5,359 bases of DNA from an uncultured Planctomycetaceae bacterium. Its GTDB lineage: Bacteria > Planctomycetota > Planctomycetia > Pirellulales > Pirellulaceae. Below the pieces are notes generated by a model. That model made no database searches. It had not been told where the DNA came from and saw only the letters and a list, made by a program, of their open reading frames with translations. Below are positions 1-5,359 of this stretch, piece after piece (position 1 is the stretch's first letter; every line of letters begins with the position of its first letter). The translations under genes and the position numbers were made by a program. The stretch spans positions 1-5,359 of the forward strand of contig CALBTA010000291.1 of assembly GCA_937967755.1 (NCBI GenBank), in the 5' to 3' direction.

Positions 1-672
1 CCGCGAAGCGTCCCGTGCGCCCAACTGCACCTGCCGGGTGTGAATCCGCTCTCGACTTTCACGGATATCAGCAGCGTTGTCGCGGTATTCCTTCTCGAGT
101 TGCTCCGCGCGTTCCACCAAGGTCTTGTGCCGTTCCCCAACCGTCAATTCCAGGTACGAATCGGTCACCGCGTCGACTAATACCTTCAACTCGCCAGGGT
201 TCTCTCCGGCGAGCGAAATGTGCATGAATTCGGAATCATTGGGAAACGAAACTTTGATGTTCTCTTGAAGGAAACCCAGCGGATTGGGAACGTCGCTCTT
301 GTCGAGCATGTTCAAGTTGGCGATTTCCGGCTTATTGAGTACCGGGTTCAGCACGTAGCTGCTAGTGACGTACGACGCTTGCGTCTGGCGGAAAATTTCG
401 TAATCGGCCGAGACAAACTGGCTGCGGCCTCGGGCGTCGATCGACGGCAACAGCCGATCTTCCTTCGAATTCACAAGCAGCTCAGCCACTGCTTCGTAAC
501 GCACCGGAATCAGCAGCCACAGCAACACCGCGCAGCCAGCCGCCAGCGGAATGCCGCACAGCGTCGCCAGCAACCACTTCCGGCGAAGGCCGTGCAGCAG
601 CTTAACGAAATTCAGCCCGCCCTCTTGATCAGTGGCGAGTTGGACGGGTTGCGTATTGTTCTCGTTGATCAT
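1..672 (-). CDS. Wzz-type polysaccharide chain-length determinant protein, 3' end cut by window edge
   Basis: This open frame of 224 codons starts at the ATG at 672 and continues past the left edge without a stop. A short polar N-terminus (about residues 1-30) leads to basic residues (RRK at 30-32) and one hydrophobic segment (about 33-56) ending in the Ile-Pro-Val-Arg-Tyr-Glu-Ala context typical of the Wzz/chain-length-determinant N-terminal domain. The following 110 residues look like the periplasmic alpha/beta domain. From about residue 175 the chain becomes charged and helical (ERAEQLEKEYRD and onward), as expected for the coiled-coil region. Proteins of this family sit in the inner membrane and control chain length or export of surface polysaccharide; many have a tyrosine-kinase domain or partner, which would lie outside the window. 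The gene lies 68 bp downstream of an exosortase gene on the same strand, so co-transcription is likely. No Shine-Dalgarno sequence is visible before the start, so the start rests on domain fit. Family call is fairly sure; exact role is inferred. Confidence 0.82.
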   Translation of the reverse strand, partial: MINENNTQPVQLATDQEGGLNFVKLLHGLRRKWLLATLCGIPLAAGCAVLLWLLIPVRYEAVAELLVNSKEDRLLPSIDARGRSQFVSADYEIFRQTQASYVTSSYVLNPVLNKPEIANLNMLDKSDVPNPLGFLQENIKVSFPNDSEFMHISLAGENPGELKVLVDAVTDSYLELTVGERHKTLVERAEQLEKEYRDNAADIRESRERIHTRQVQLGARDASR

Positions 673-691
673 GGCGGCAGAAAAGATTGTC

Positions 692-734
692 GTTGTTCGC
701 TCGGCGAACAACAGCTTTTCGCGGAACGAAAAGC
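692..734 (-). promoter_or_regulatory. Twin intercistronic hairpins between exosortase and chain-length genes
   Basis: Two perfect inverted repeats stand one base apart in the 68-bp gap. Each has an 8-bp stem and a 5-base loop. On the plus strand one pairs 692-699 (GTTGTTCG) with 705-712, and the other pairs 714-721 (GCTTTTCG) with 727-734. In the direction of transcription the second is read first, beginning 6 bases after the exosortase stop codon. A short, broken T-rich stretch (TCTTTTC) follows the last hairpin, about 7 bases after the stem. The element could be a partial terminator/attenuator, a barrier to exonucleases, or a processing site that sets the ratio of the two proteins. The pairing is seen directly; the function is inferred. 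Confidence 0.6.
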
Positions 735-740
735 GACCAA

Positions 741-1712
741 CTATTTGGCCGCAGCCTTGCTTGGCAAATGTTGCGAAAGCGTTTGTTGTTCGTCGTCCTC
801 TAAGACCACGCGCCGCAGGATTTGGTATTCAAGATAGAGCAACCCCAGGGCTACTACCATCATAAACCAACTCGCCAGATGATCGTGAAAAAATGCCGCG
901 GCCCAATTCACCGTGTCCGCGGCCATTAGCCGCTCTCCGTAGTAATAGATCAGCCCTTCGCCGGTAATTCGCATTGAGTTTGCGGCCAGGGCAATTGGCA
1001 CGGCGCTGACGAATAGCACAATCCGTTCCCAAATGGGCCGCCAGGTCACGATCATCGCGAACGCGGCCGCCAGGGCCAGAAAGATGTTCAGCATGCCAAG
1101 CCCGGCACAGGCAGCGACGACGTTAATCCGCGTCCCTTCGCCCAGTTCGATGATGTTGCCACTGAGGTACGCTTCGACGCCGAGGGTTTGCAGCGAAAAC
1201 AAGCTGACCGGCATCGCCACCCGTTCTTTCAGTTGCACCAAGATTAGCGATTCCAGCCGATCAGGCCACGGGTACATGAAGACCAGAAACGCAATCGGAA
1301 GCGCCGCCCACTTCAAACTTCGCCAGCCCCCGACGAGCAAGAAAACGCCCAGCAGGCAGGGAATCAGCGACAGGTTGTCTGTCGTGAAGGTGGTGTAATG
1401 GGCGCTGACGACCCGCACGATCATGGCGAAAATAACCAGCGCGACGCCGCACCAACGTTCCACCATGGTGACTTCACGGAACGGTTCACGCTTCATCCAA
1501 AGCAGAACCGCGGCAAAAATGGGGATCAAAAAGCCGTGGGAATATTGCGGGTTGCCCCAACTGCCGTAGGTCAGTCGCAACGAATCGAGATAGACCAGCA
1601 CGCAAATTGCGATCAGCCCAGCAATCGTTCCCCACGCCCAAACCTGGCCGGCTTCTGACAGCGGCTTTCGCTCTTCCGCCGACCGGGAGTGAACTGGCAG
1701 GGGCAACGACAT
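741..1712 (-). CDS. Exosortase/archaeosortase family integral membrane transpeptidase
   Basis: The protein has 323 residues, close to the usual size of the EpsH/exosortase core family, with about eight hydrophobic segments starting near residue 27. The order of conserved sites fits the family: Tyr-Ser-His-Gly-Phe-Leu-Ile-Pro near 57-64; Met-Tyr-Pro-Trp-Pro near 146-150; the catalytic cysteine block Ala-Ala-Cys-Ala-Gly-Leu-Gly with Cys202; Pro-Ile-Ala-Leu-Ala-Ala-Asn-Ser-Met-Arg-Ile with Arg248; and a late His (276 or 278) followed by Ala-Ser-Trp. Exosortases cleave the C-terminal sorting signal of PEP-CTERM-type proteins at the cytoplasmic membrane and are thought to hand them to surface polysaccharide. 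The Wzz-like gene downstream supports an exopolysaccharide context. No EpsI domain follows the core; the C-terminus is a charged tail. It may match a planctomycetal exosortase subfamily, but I cannot assign one. No Shine-Dalgarno sequence precedes the ATG at 1712, and a candidate promoter lies at 1775-1803. No substrate is encoded in this window. Confidence 0.92.
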   Translation of the reverse strand: MSLPLPVHSRSAEERKPLSEAGQVWAWGTIAGLIAICVLVYLDSLRLTYGSWGNPQYSHGFLIPIFAAVLLWMKREPFREVTMVERWCGVALVIFAMIVRVVSAHYTTFTTDNLSLIPCLLGVFLLVGGWRSLKWAALPIAFLVFMYPWPDRLESLILVQLKERVAMPVSLFSLQTLGVEAYLSGNIIELGEGTRINVVAACAGLGMLNIFLALAAAFAMIVTWRPIWERIVLFVSAVPIALAANSMRITGEGLIYYYGERLMAADTVNWAAAFFHDHLASWFMMVVALGLLYLEYQILRRVVLEDDEQQTLSQHLPSKAAAK

Positions 1713-1774
1713 GAAGTTTTCGCGGGGTTTTGGAACTGGAAGAGGTCAGTGCTTAATCCAGAGTGTCAATTTTT

Positions 1775-1803
1775 ACTCTAAAACTGGCTGGAAATGCTGT
1801 CAA
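1775..1803 (-). promoter_or_regulatory. Candidate sigma70-type promoter for the exosortase gene
   Basis: On the minus strand a perfect TTGACA (1798-1803) is followed after 17 bases by TAGAGT (1775-1780), which matches four of six positions of the -10 consensus, including the most conserved A and final T. Transcription would start near 1768, leaving a leader of about 55 bases before the exosortase ATG at 1712. A second TTGACA occurs slightly downstream (1763-1768) but has no good -10 at proper spacing. Promoter rules in planctomycetes are poorly defined, so this is a motif-based suggestion. Confidence 0.4.
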
Positions 1804-1827
1804 ACGAACGCTGGCAACCTGTAGAAC

Positions 1828-1889
1828 GGCCACTTCTGGCCCTTTTGGACGGGCAAGAATGCCCGACCTGCTTTCACGGCGAAAACCGT
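1828..1889. promoter_or_regulatory. Three consecutive small inverted repeats in the divergent intergenic region
   Basis: Three inverted repeats lie within 62 bases. The first pairs GGCCA (1828-1832) with TGGCC (1837-1841) around a 4-base loop. The second pairs CGGGCA (1850-1855) with TGCCCG (1860-1865) around AGAA and extends by two more G-C pairs after an A-A mismatch (1847-1868). The third pairs ACGG (1876-1879) with CCGT (1886-1889) and is short enough to be chance. No T-run follows on either strand, so these are not ordinary terminators. They lie upstream of the candidate exosortase promoter and 86 to 147 bases upstream of the rightward start. They could be regulator-binding sites or part of a structured leader for the secreted-protein gene. 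Confidence 0.4.
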
Positions 1890-1939
1890 CCGCAAGATAA
1901 GCGTTAAAGTTTGCCGATAAAACAGATTGTATCGATTTT

Positions 1940-1953
1940 TCCGATCCATCGGA
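1940..1953. promoter_or_regulatory. 14-bp palindrome near the start of the secreted-protein gene
   Basis: TCCGAT (1940-1945) and ATCGGA (1948-1953) form a perfect inverted repeat with a 2-base centre, ending 21 bases before the ATG at 1975. The symmetry and tight spacing look like a dimeric repressor operator. A 2-base loop is too small for an unmodified RNA hairpin, so a DNA-binding site is the likelier reading. An ATCGAT palindrome lies just upstream at 1931-1936. The symmetry is seen directly; the role is inferred. Confidence 0.35.
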
Positions 1954-1974
1954 CGCTCACAAGCTAGTTCTGCC

Positions 1975-2994
1975 ATGACTTACAAGCCTCTTTATATCAC
2001 CCTAGTTCTATTATTTGGCGGTTCAGCCGTGGCGACAATCGTTGGCGCACAACAGAACGGGATACCCGCTCACAGCTACGAAGCCGGCTTCTGCCACGAC
2101 GCCAGCTGCGTTCCCAACCGGGGAAACTTTGGCTATTACCAAACCGGTTGGCGGCGTTGGCCGACCGCGCGGCCTGTTTTTTCTCCCACGGGCGAGCGAA
2201 ACCGCGCTCCGATTGATCTGCCCGCTGCCGATACTCCACTGCCCGAAAACGAAGGCAACATCGACTCGCCCCCGCCCCGAGCTAACGAGCGAATTCCTTC
2301 GCCATCGCCCGAACAGGACGAATCTTCGACCCCGGCGTTGCCGCTGCCGGAACCGGACGTGGTTTCGCCCGCGCTGCCGGCGTTTGAAACGCCGGTCGAA
2401 CCACCCCCGGTCGATTTGGAACCGCTCGATCTGGGCCAGGCACCGATTCAGTCGCCGGCGACTCCGAGATTCTCCGTCGTCGCCAACTCGCCTCCGCCTC
2501 GTCATGACGTGTCACCGCAACGGGCTGCGTTCAACCAAAATCCGGCCGACCTCGACGCACAGCACGATTTGCCACAGGAAAACGAACAGCCGCTACGGAT
2601 CAAACCGGTCGTTTGGCAGAATCCGTTCCGCGACGCTCGTTCGCCGCGCGCTAAACCAAACGCCATGCCAACGGGCCCGTCCGAAGACGAACCCAAACTC
2701 CCGCCACGAAAACTCGAACCGCCGCGCGAAGTAACCCGGCTACCCAAGCCTGCGGTTGAAAACCAGCCAGGGCAACAAGAATCCGATTCGCCGTCACTTG
2801 CGACTGGGCAATCGCCCGCGCACGTCACCGCTGCGGCATGGAGCGAGCCGAAGCCCGTTGTCGAGGCACGCAATCCGCTACGGCGAATGGCCAGCAAGGC
2901 GATGCCAGCAGACAACCCGCTGCGCGCCACCGATACCGCAGTCCGACCAGAAGGTGAAAACCGGGCAACTCTCCTCAGGAATCCACTGCGCTGA
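1975..2994 (+). CDS. Secreted proline-rich low-complexity protein with C-terminal NPLR repeats (hypothetical)
   Basis: I do not recognise a named family. The ATG at 1975 gives 339 residues and begins directly with a signal peptide: Lys4, a hydrophobic core about 6-23, and a plausible cleavage after Val-Gly-Ala (25). The frame is open further upstream to a TTG at 1927, but that would put 16 polar residues before the signal peptide and overlap a palindrome, so ATG is preferred. The mature N-terminus has two cysteines (40, 45) and the motif FGYYQTGWRRWP (52-63), which I recall as common near the N-terminus of planctomycetal secreted proteins. Residues about 70-295 are rich in Pro, Glu, Asp and Ser and likely disordered. 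Four motifs follow a pattern: NPFR (216-219) and NPLR at 300-303, 314-317 and 336-339, the last being the C-terminus; QPLR at 205-208 is a variant. There is no PEP-CTERM tail, so it is not an evident exosortase substrate despite lying divergently beside that gene. It is probably an extracytoplasmic or envelope protein. No Shine-Dalgarno sequence is visible. Confidence 0.72.
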   Translation: MTYKPLYITLVLLFGGSAVATIVGAQQNGIPAHSYEAGFCHDASCVPNRGNFGYYQTGWRRWPTARPVFSPTGERNRAPIDLPAADTPLPENEGNIDSPPPRANERIPSPSPEQDESSTPALPLPEPDVVSPALPAFETPVEPPPVDLEPLDLGQAPIQSPATPRFSVVANSPPPRHDVSPQRAAFNQNPADLDAQHDLPQENEQPLRIKPVVWQNPFRDARSPRAKPNAMPTGPSEDEPKLPPRKLEPPREVTRLPKPAVENQPGQQESDSPSLATGQSPAHVTAAAWSEPKPVVEARNPLRRMASKAMPADNPLRATDTAVRPEGENRATLLRNPLR

Positions 2995-3075
2995 ATTCCA
3001 AGCGCGAAACGCAAGCAGTCGCAGACTCCGCTGGCCCGCGATATTTGGGAGCGCTGCCGAAACCGTTGCTCTCGT

Positions 3076-4107
3076 TCAATTCCACCCGTGCGCTTCGCGC
3101 ACCTTGACCATCACATCCAAAATGGAGTTCCACGTGCTGCCGTCTTCCAGCATCGCGTTGGGGAACATGCAGCCGTCCCAGCAAATGTGTTCGATTCCGC
3201 GGGCGGGCGCATCTTTCAGCCAGTAGCTGGCGCACTTGACGATGTCTAGCTTGCCGTTGGGGTCGTCGGCCGGGCAGTGCTTGCCGGTTTTGTCGTGGCT
3301 GCCGGCCCCGTGGACTTCGCCGTCGTTCTGGGCGATGTGGAAATCGATCGTCCAGGGCCGCAGCTTGTCGACCATCTTCTCGTAAGCGGCGTAGAACTCA
3401 TCGTCGCTGTAAGCCGCCGGCAGCAGCGCATGTTCCGGCGCGTTGTAACCCATCAAGTACAAATACGTGTGCGCCATGTCGGCCTGGAAGCCGAGCGTTT
3501 CCGGCATGCCGACTTCTTCCAGCAAGTCGAGCATGTCCTTCCAACTATGCATGCCCGCCCAGCAGATTTCGCCTTCGGCGGCCAGGCGTTCGCCGTGATC
3601 GGCGGCAATCTTGGCGGCTTCCTTGAACGTCTCAGCGATTTTCTTGGTGTTCGCTTTGGCATCTTCCCGCCACTTTTCCACCCCGAATTCGGCCGAGTCG
3701 ATGCGGATGCAACCATACTTCCGCACGCCGTGTTCGTTGAAGACCTTGGCGATGCGGCACCCTACCTTCACGGCTTCCAGAAATTTCCCCCGGGCGTCGG
3801 CGTCGCCCATCGCCGAATCGCCCACGGTCCCCGGCCAAACCGGCGCGACGAGCGAACCGACGTTGAACCCGTGCCCTTGGATGAGGTCAGCGATCTTCTT
3901 TAACTCGTCGTCGCTGGCTTTGGGGTCGGTGTGGGGCAAGAATAGGAAGTAATCGATGCCTTCGAACTTCTGGCCGTTCACCTCCGCCGCGGCGGTCAAT
4001 TCCAGCATCCGTTCCAAGCTGATCGCCGGTTCCTGGCCTTCGTCATCGCCCTTACCAACCAGGCCGGGCCACATTGCGTTGTGAAGTTTGGGGAGAGAAT
4101 TTGTCAT
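3076..4107 (-). CDS. Xylose-isomerase-like TIM-barrel protein (sugar phosphate isomerase/epimerase family)
   Basis: From the ATG at 4107 the product has 343 residues, a normal size for this AP-endonuclease-2/xylose-isomerase-like barrel family. This start has an AAGGAA eight bases upstream; an in-frame ATG at 4179 would overlap the upstream gene by 35 bases and lacks such support. There is no signal peptide, so it is probably cytoplasmic. Sites expected to lie in the barrel's metal/substrate pocket are visible: Glu178/Glu180 ([10 protein letters not shown]), Asp210 with His213 (FQADMAHTY), Asp255/His257 ([10 protein letters not shown]), His266 and His271, and Glu306 (GIEHICWDG). The family includes isomerases, epimerases and inosose dehydratase-like lyases acting on sugars or polyols, with a divalent metal. 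The exact substrate cannot be told from sequence. It is the last gene of a minus-strand group, 37 bp after a Uma2-family gene and downstream of a cupin-like gene, which hints at carbohydrate metabolism. It converges with the secreted-protein gene, and no clear terminator is seen. Confidence 0.88.
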   Translation of the reverse strand: MTNSLPKLHNAMWPGLVGKGDDEGQEPAISLERMLELTAAAEVNGQKFEGIDYFLFLPHTDPKASDDELKKIADLIQGHGFNVGSLVAPVWPGTVGDSAMGDADARGKFLEAVKVGCRIAKVFNEHGVRKYGCIRIDSAEFGVEKWREDAKANTKKIAETFKEAAKIAADHGERLAAEGEICWAGMHSWKDMLDLLEEVGMPETLGFQADMAHTYLYLMGYNAPEHALLPAAYSDDEFYAAYEKMVDKLRPWTIDFHIAQNDGEVHGAGSHDKTGKHCPADDPNGKLDIVKCASYWLKDAPARGIEHICWDGCMFPNAMLEDGSTWNSILDVMVKVREAHGWN

Positions 4108-4115
4108 TGGAATCG

Positions 4116-4121
4116 TTCCTT
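4116..4121 (-). promoter_or_regulatory. Shine-Dalgarno sequence for the TIM-barrel gene
   Basis: AAGGAA on the minus strand lies eight bases before the ATG at 4107. It decides this start over the in-frame ATG at 4179, and it falls in the gap after the Uma2 stop codon at 4145-4147. Confidence 0.65.
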
Positions 4122-4144
4122 GAGGTCTGTCTGGTTTGCTTGAG

Positions 4145-4894
4145 TTAAGAGCCGTCGTCGCCTGGTTGTTCCGACGCACGCGCGAATTTGATCACTTCGC
4201 GAATCACATCGTTTTCGCTGACTTCGGAGATCATCTCGGCAAAACGATCTAAATCCTCGGCCGCGAGAAACGGGAAGGACCGGCTGTGCGGCGAGACGCC
4301 GTATTCACCAGACTCATCGAGCCAATAATTCACCGTGTTGTCGTTCTCATGTCGCCACACTTCTGGAACGCCCATCACCGCGAACGATGCCAGTCGATCC
4401 TCCGAGTTGTTGGTCACGTCGATTTCGATAATTAAATCGGGCGGCGGATCGATGTCTGGTTCGAACAGCCGCTTTCCCCGTACCTTTGGTTCACTCGCTA
4501 GGTAGTAGGCTTCGTCTGGTTCGAATCCGCGTTGCAAATCACCGCAAGTTATCGTTGTCGAGCCGATGCACTGAATCGGCAGATTCAATTCGAATGTAAT
4601 CGTTTGGACGATGCGTCCAAAAAAACGGCCCACCCAATCATGATCTTTACGCGGCGACATCTTTAGCTCTCCATCCGCGTATGTATGGCGAAGCCGATGG
4701 TCTCCGAGGGCATCTAACAACTGCAAATACGAGGGCCATGATACGTTCGCGATGGCGCGCGGAAACTCAATTGTGTCACCGTCGCGGCGAATCGGCGGGC
4801 GAGCCTCCGCCAAGGCTGCGGCGATACGATCGGATTCCTGGTCCGTCACGCCTAGTAAGCGAACGAAGTTTTCCGATGTTGCGGAAGCAACCAT
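4145..4894 (-). CDS. Uma2-family protein (DUF820, PD-(D/E)XK nuclease fold)
   Basis: The product has 249 residues, somewhat longer than the usual 180-220 of the family because of an N-terminal extension of about 45 residues. The Uma2 core follows: [10 protein letters not shown] (72-81), the first nuclease motif in [10 protein letters not shown] with Pro126-Asp127 (123-132), the second in [19 protein letters not shown] with Asp153 and Glu157 (150-168), and the typical ending GVPEVW (175-180). The position usually held by Lys in the helix before GVPEYW is Arg167 here, a conservative change, so an active fold is plausible. Uma2 proteins are annotated as putative endonucleases and occur in many copies in cyanobacteria and planctomycetes; their physiological role is not established. 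The start at 4894 has a strong AAGGAGA upstream. The gene sits between a cupin-like gene and a TIM-barrel sugar enzyme with no apparent functional link, which suggests insertion into an older gene pair. Confidence 0.9.
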   Translation of the reverse strand: MVASATSENFVRLLGVTDQESDRIAAALAEARPPIRRDGDTIEFPRAIANVSWPSYLQLLDALGDHRLRHTYADGELKMSPRKDHDWVGRFFGRIVQTITFELNLPIQCIGSTTITCGDLQRGFEPDEAYYLASEPKVRGKRLFEPDIDPPPDLIIEIDVTNNSEDRLASFAVMGVPEVWRHENDNTVNYWLDESGEYGVSPHSRSFPFLAAEDLDRFAEMISEVSENDVIREVIKFARASEQPGDDGS

Positions 4895-4903
4895 AGCAAC
4901 GTG

Positions 4904-4910
4904 TCTCCTT
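4904..4910 (-). promoter_or_regulatory. Shine-Dalgarno sequence for the Uma2 gene
   Basis: AAGGAGA on the minus strand lies nine bases before the ATG at 4894. It is a near-perfect anti-16S match and fixes the start of the Uma2 gene. Confidence 0.75.
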
Positions 4911-4938
4911 GGCCATTCGCCGGGGAACGAGAAGTTTT

Positions 4939-4971
4939 AATGGCATTATAGGCGGGAAGTGAGCCGCCATT
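4939..4971 (-). promoter_or_regulatory. Competing inverted repeats enclosing a TATAAT box, upstream of the Uma2 gene
   Basis: Two bases after the cupin stop codon, AATGGC (4966-4971 on the minus strand) can pair with GCCATT (4939-4944), or the overlapping GGCGG (4964-4968) can pair with CCGCC (4951-4955). The two pairings share bases and exclude each other. A perfect TATAAT lies at 4945-4950 on the minus strand, about 50 bases before the Uma2 ATG; no good -35 is present at 16-18 bases. No T-run follows, so this is at best a weak terminator. It may be a promoter with an overlapping operator. Confidence 0.35.
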
Positions 4972-4973
4972 GA

Positions 4974-5359
4974 TCATTTCCTATAATCCCCAACATTCGG
5001 CACGCTCTCAAATGTATCCGGTCCGAAGTACCGTAGCCCTTCCAGCGGTTCGCTGCCGGTGTTTTCGATTTCGACGCCGGCGGCAGCGGCCTCGTGCGTG
5101 ATGAAGATTTCGTCGTCGGTGTTTTCGCCGAAGCGGATCAGCGTAGGCGTTTGCAGTTTCAGCTTACCCATCCGCCCTTCGCCTTGCACCGTGATCCACC
5201 CGCTGGCACCAGGGTCTTTCAGCGTACACTTCGCCCCGGGCTGAATCGTCAATCGTTTGGAGCTGAACAGTTGATCGCCACCGACCAGCCCGTAAACAAC
5301 CCAGTCGTCACGCCAGCCATCGCCCGAGTCGGCGGTGATCGGTTCCAGGTAGTTATTGT
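4974..5359 (-). CDS. Cupin-like protein, possibly mannose-6-phosphate isomerase-like, 5' end cut by window edge
   Basis: The frame is open from the right edge (first full codon at 5357) to the TGA at 4974-4976, giving the last 127 residues. An internal TTG at 5252 could be read as a start, but the upstream codons continue a sensible protein (NNYLEPITAD..., WVVYGLVGG), so the gene surely begins outside the window. The visible part reads as beta strands with turns typical of a double-stranded beta-helix: LTIQPGAKCTLKDPGASGWITVQGEG (two strands around a Pro-Gly turn, residues 36-61), then RFGENTDDEIFITHEAAAAGVEIENTGSEPL (75-105). The usual HxH of the first cupin motif is absent (Cys44-Thr-Leu-Lys instead), and His88 is the only candidate ligand here, so metal binding in this domain is doubtful. 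The resemblance to mannose-6-phosphate isomerase-like or sugar-related cupins is a memory-based impression. Transcription continues toward the Uma2 and TIM-barrel genes. Confidence 0.65.
   Translation of the reverse strand, partial: NNYLEPITADSGDGWRDDWVVYGLVGGDQLFSSKRLTIQPGAKCTLKDPGASGWITVQGEGRMGKLKLQTPTLIRFGENTDDEIFITHEAAAAGVEIENTGSEPLEGLRYFGPDTFESVPNVGDYRK

Noticed and set aside
768..785. Sigma54-like TTGGCA...TTGC sequence, considered because proteobacterial exosortase loci can be sigma54-linked
   Set aside because: The GG-to-GC distance is two bases too short and it lies inside the end of the exosortase gene.
220..837. Plus-strand open frame of 205 codons opposite the chain-length and exosortase genes
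   Set aside because: It is antisense to two well-supported genes, its Gln/Arg-rich translation resembles no domain, and it spans the twin hairpins.
1927..1974. TTG start at 1927 for the secreted protein
   Set aside because: It would add 16 polar residues before an otherwise ideal signal peptide, cover the palindrome at 1940-1953, and has no ribosome-binding signal.
2015..2734. Plus-strand 239-codon frame inside the secreted-protein gene
   Set aside because: Its Arg/Pro/Thr-rich product is what a shifted reading of proline-rich, GC-rich codons gives; the other frame has a signal peptide and conserved motifs.
2950..2994. PEP-CTERM-type sorting signal at the C-terminus of the secreted protein
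   Set aside because: There is no hydrophobic helix or preceding Pro-Glu-Pro; the tail is polar and ends in NPLR.
2023..3014. Minus-strand frames of 160 and 170 codons opposite the secreted-protein gene
   Set aside because: They have Arg- or Ser/Gly-rich compositions typical of antisense shadows, with no domain and no ribosome-binding signal.
2995..3075. Possible bidirectional terminator between convergent genes
   Set aside because: Only weak 3-4 bp pairings (such as AGTC-GCA-GACT) are present and no T-run follows on either strand.
3277..3903. Plus-strand 208-codon frame opposite the TIM-barrel gene
   Set aside because: It is fully antisense to a strongly supported enzyme gene and has no recognisable motif.

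Overview
The window looks like chromosomal DNA of a planctomycete, probably from the Pirellulales. This is inferred from content: an exosortase next to a Wzz-type chain-length protein, a secreted proline-rich protein with a Gly-Tyr-Tyr...Trp-Arg-Arg-Trp-Pro N-terminal motif that I associate with planctomycetal secreted proteins, a xylose-isomerase-like TIM-barrel protein, and a Uma2-family protein. Several starts lack a Shine-Dalgarno sequence, which fits that phylum but is not proof. No search could be run.

Left part (1-1712, minus strand): an envelope/exopolysaccharide unit. An exosortase-family membrane protein (741-1712) is followed by a Wzz-like chain-length determinant (1-672) that runs off the left edge. 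The 68-bp gap between them holds two back-to-back perfect hairpins (692-734), the clearest structured non-coding signal in the window.

Middle (1713-1974): a 262-bp divergent intergenic region. It has a candidate minus-strand promoter for the exosortase gene, three small inverted repeats in a row (1828-1889) and a 14-bp palindrome (1940-1953) close to the start of the rightward gene. That gene (1975-2994, plus strand) encodes a secreted, probably disordered, proline-rich protein of 339 residues. It carries repeated Asn-Pro-Leu/Phe-Arg motifs, the last forming the exact C-terminus. It converges on the next gene over an 81-bp spacer in which I see no convincing terminator.

Right part (3076-5359, minus strand): three co-directional genes, in transcription order the 3' part of a cupin-like gene (4974 to the right edge), a Uma2-family protein (4145-4894) and a TIM-barrel sugar isomerase/epimerase-like protein (3076-4107). 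The gaps are 79 and 37 bp, and the last two genes have clear Shine-Dalgarno sequences. The outer two suggest carbohydrate metabolism. The Uma2 gene between them has no obvious functional connection and may be an insertion. A TATAAT box and competing inverted repeats in the 79-bp gap suggest that it could have its own promoter.

I found no RNA genes, CRISPR array, insertion sequence or attachment site. The strongest candidates for something undescribed are the NPLR-repeat secreted protein and the twin hairpins between the exosortase and chain-length genes.
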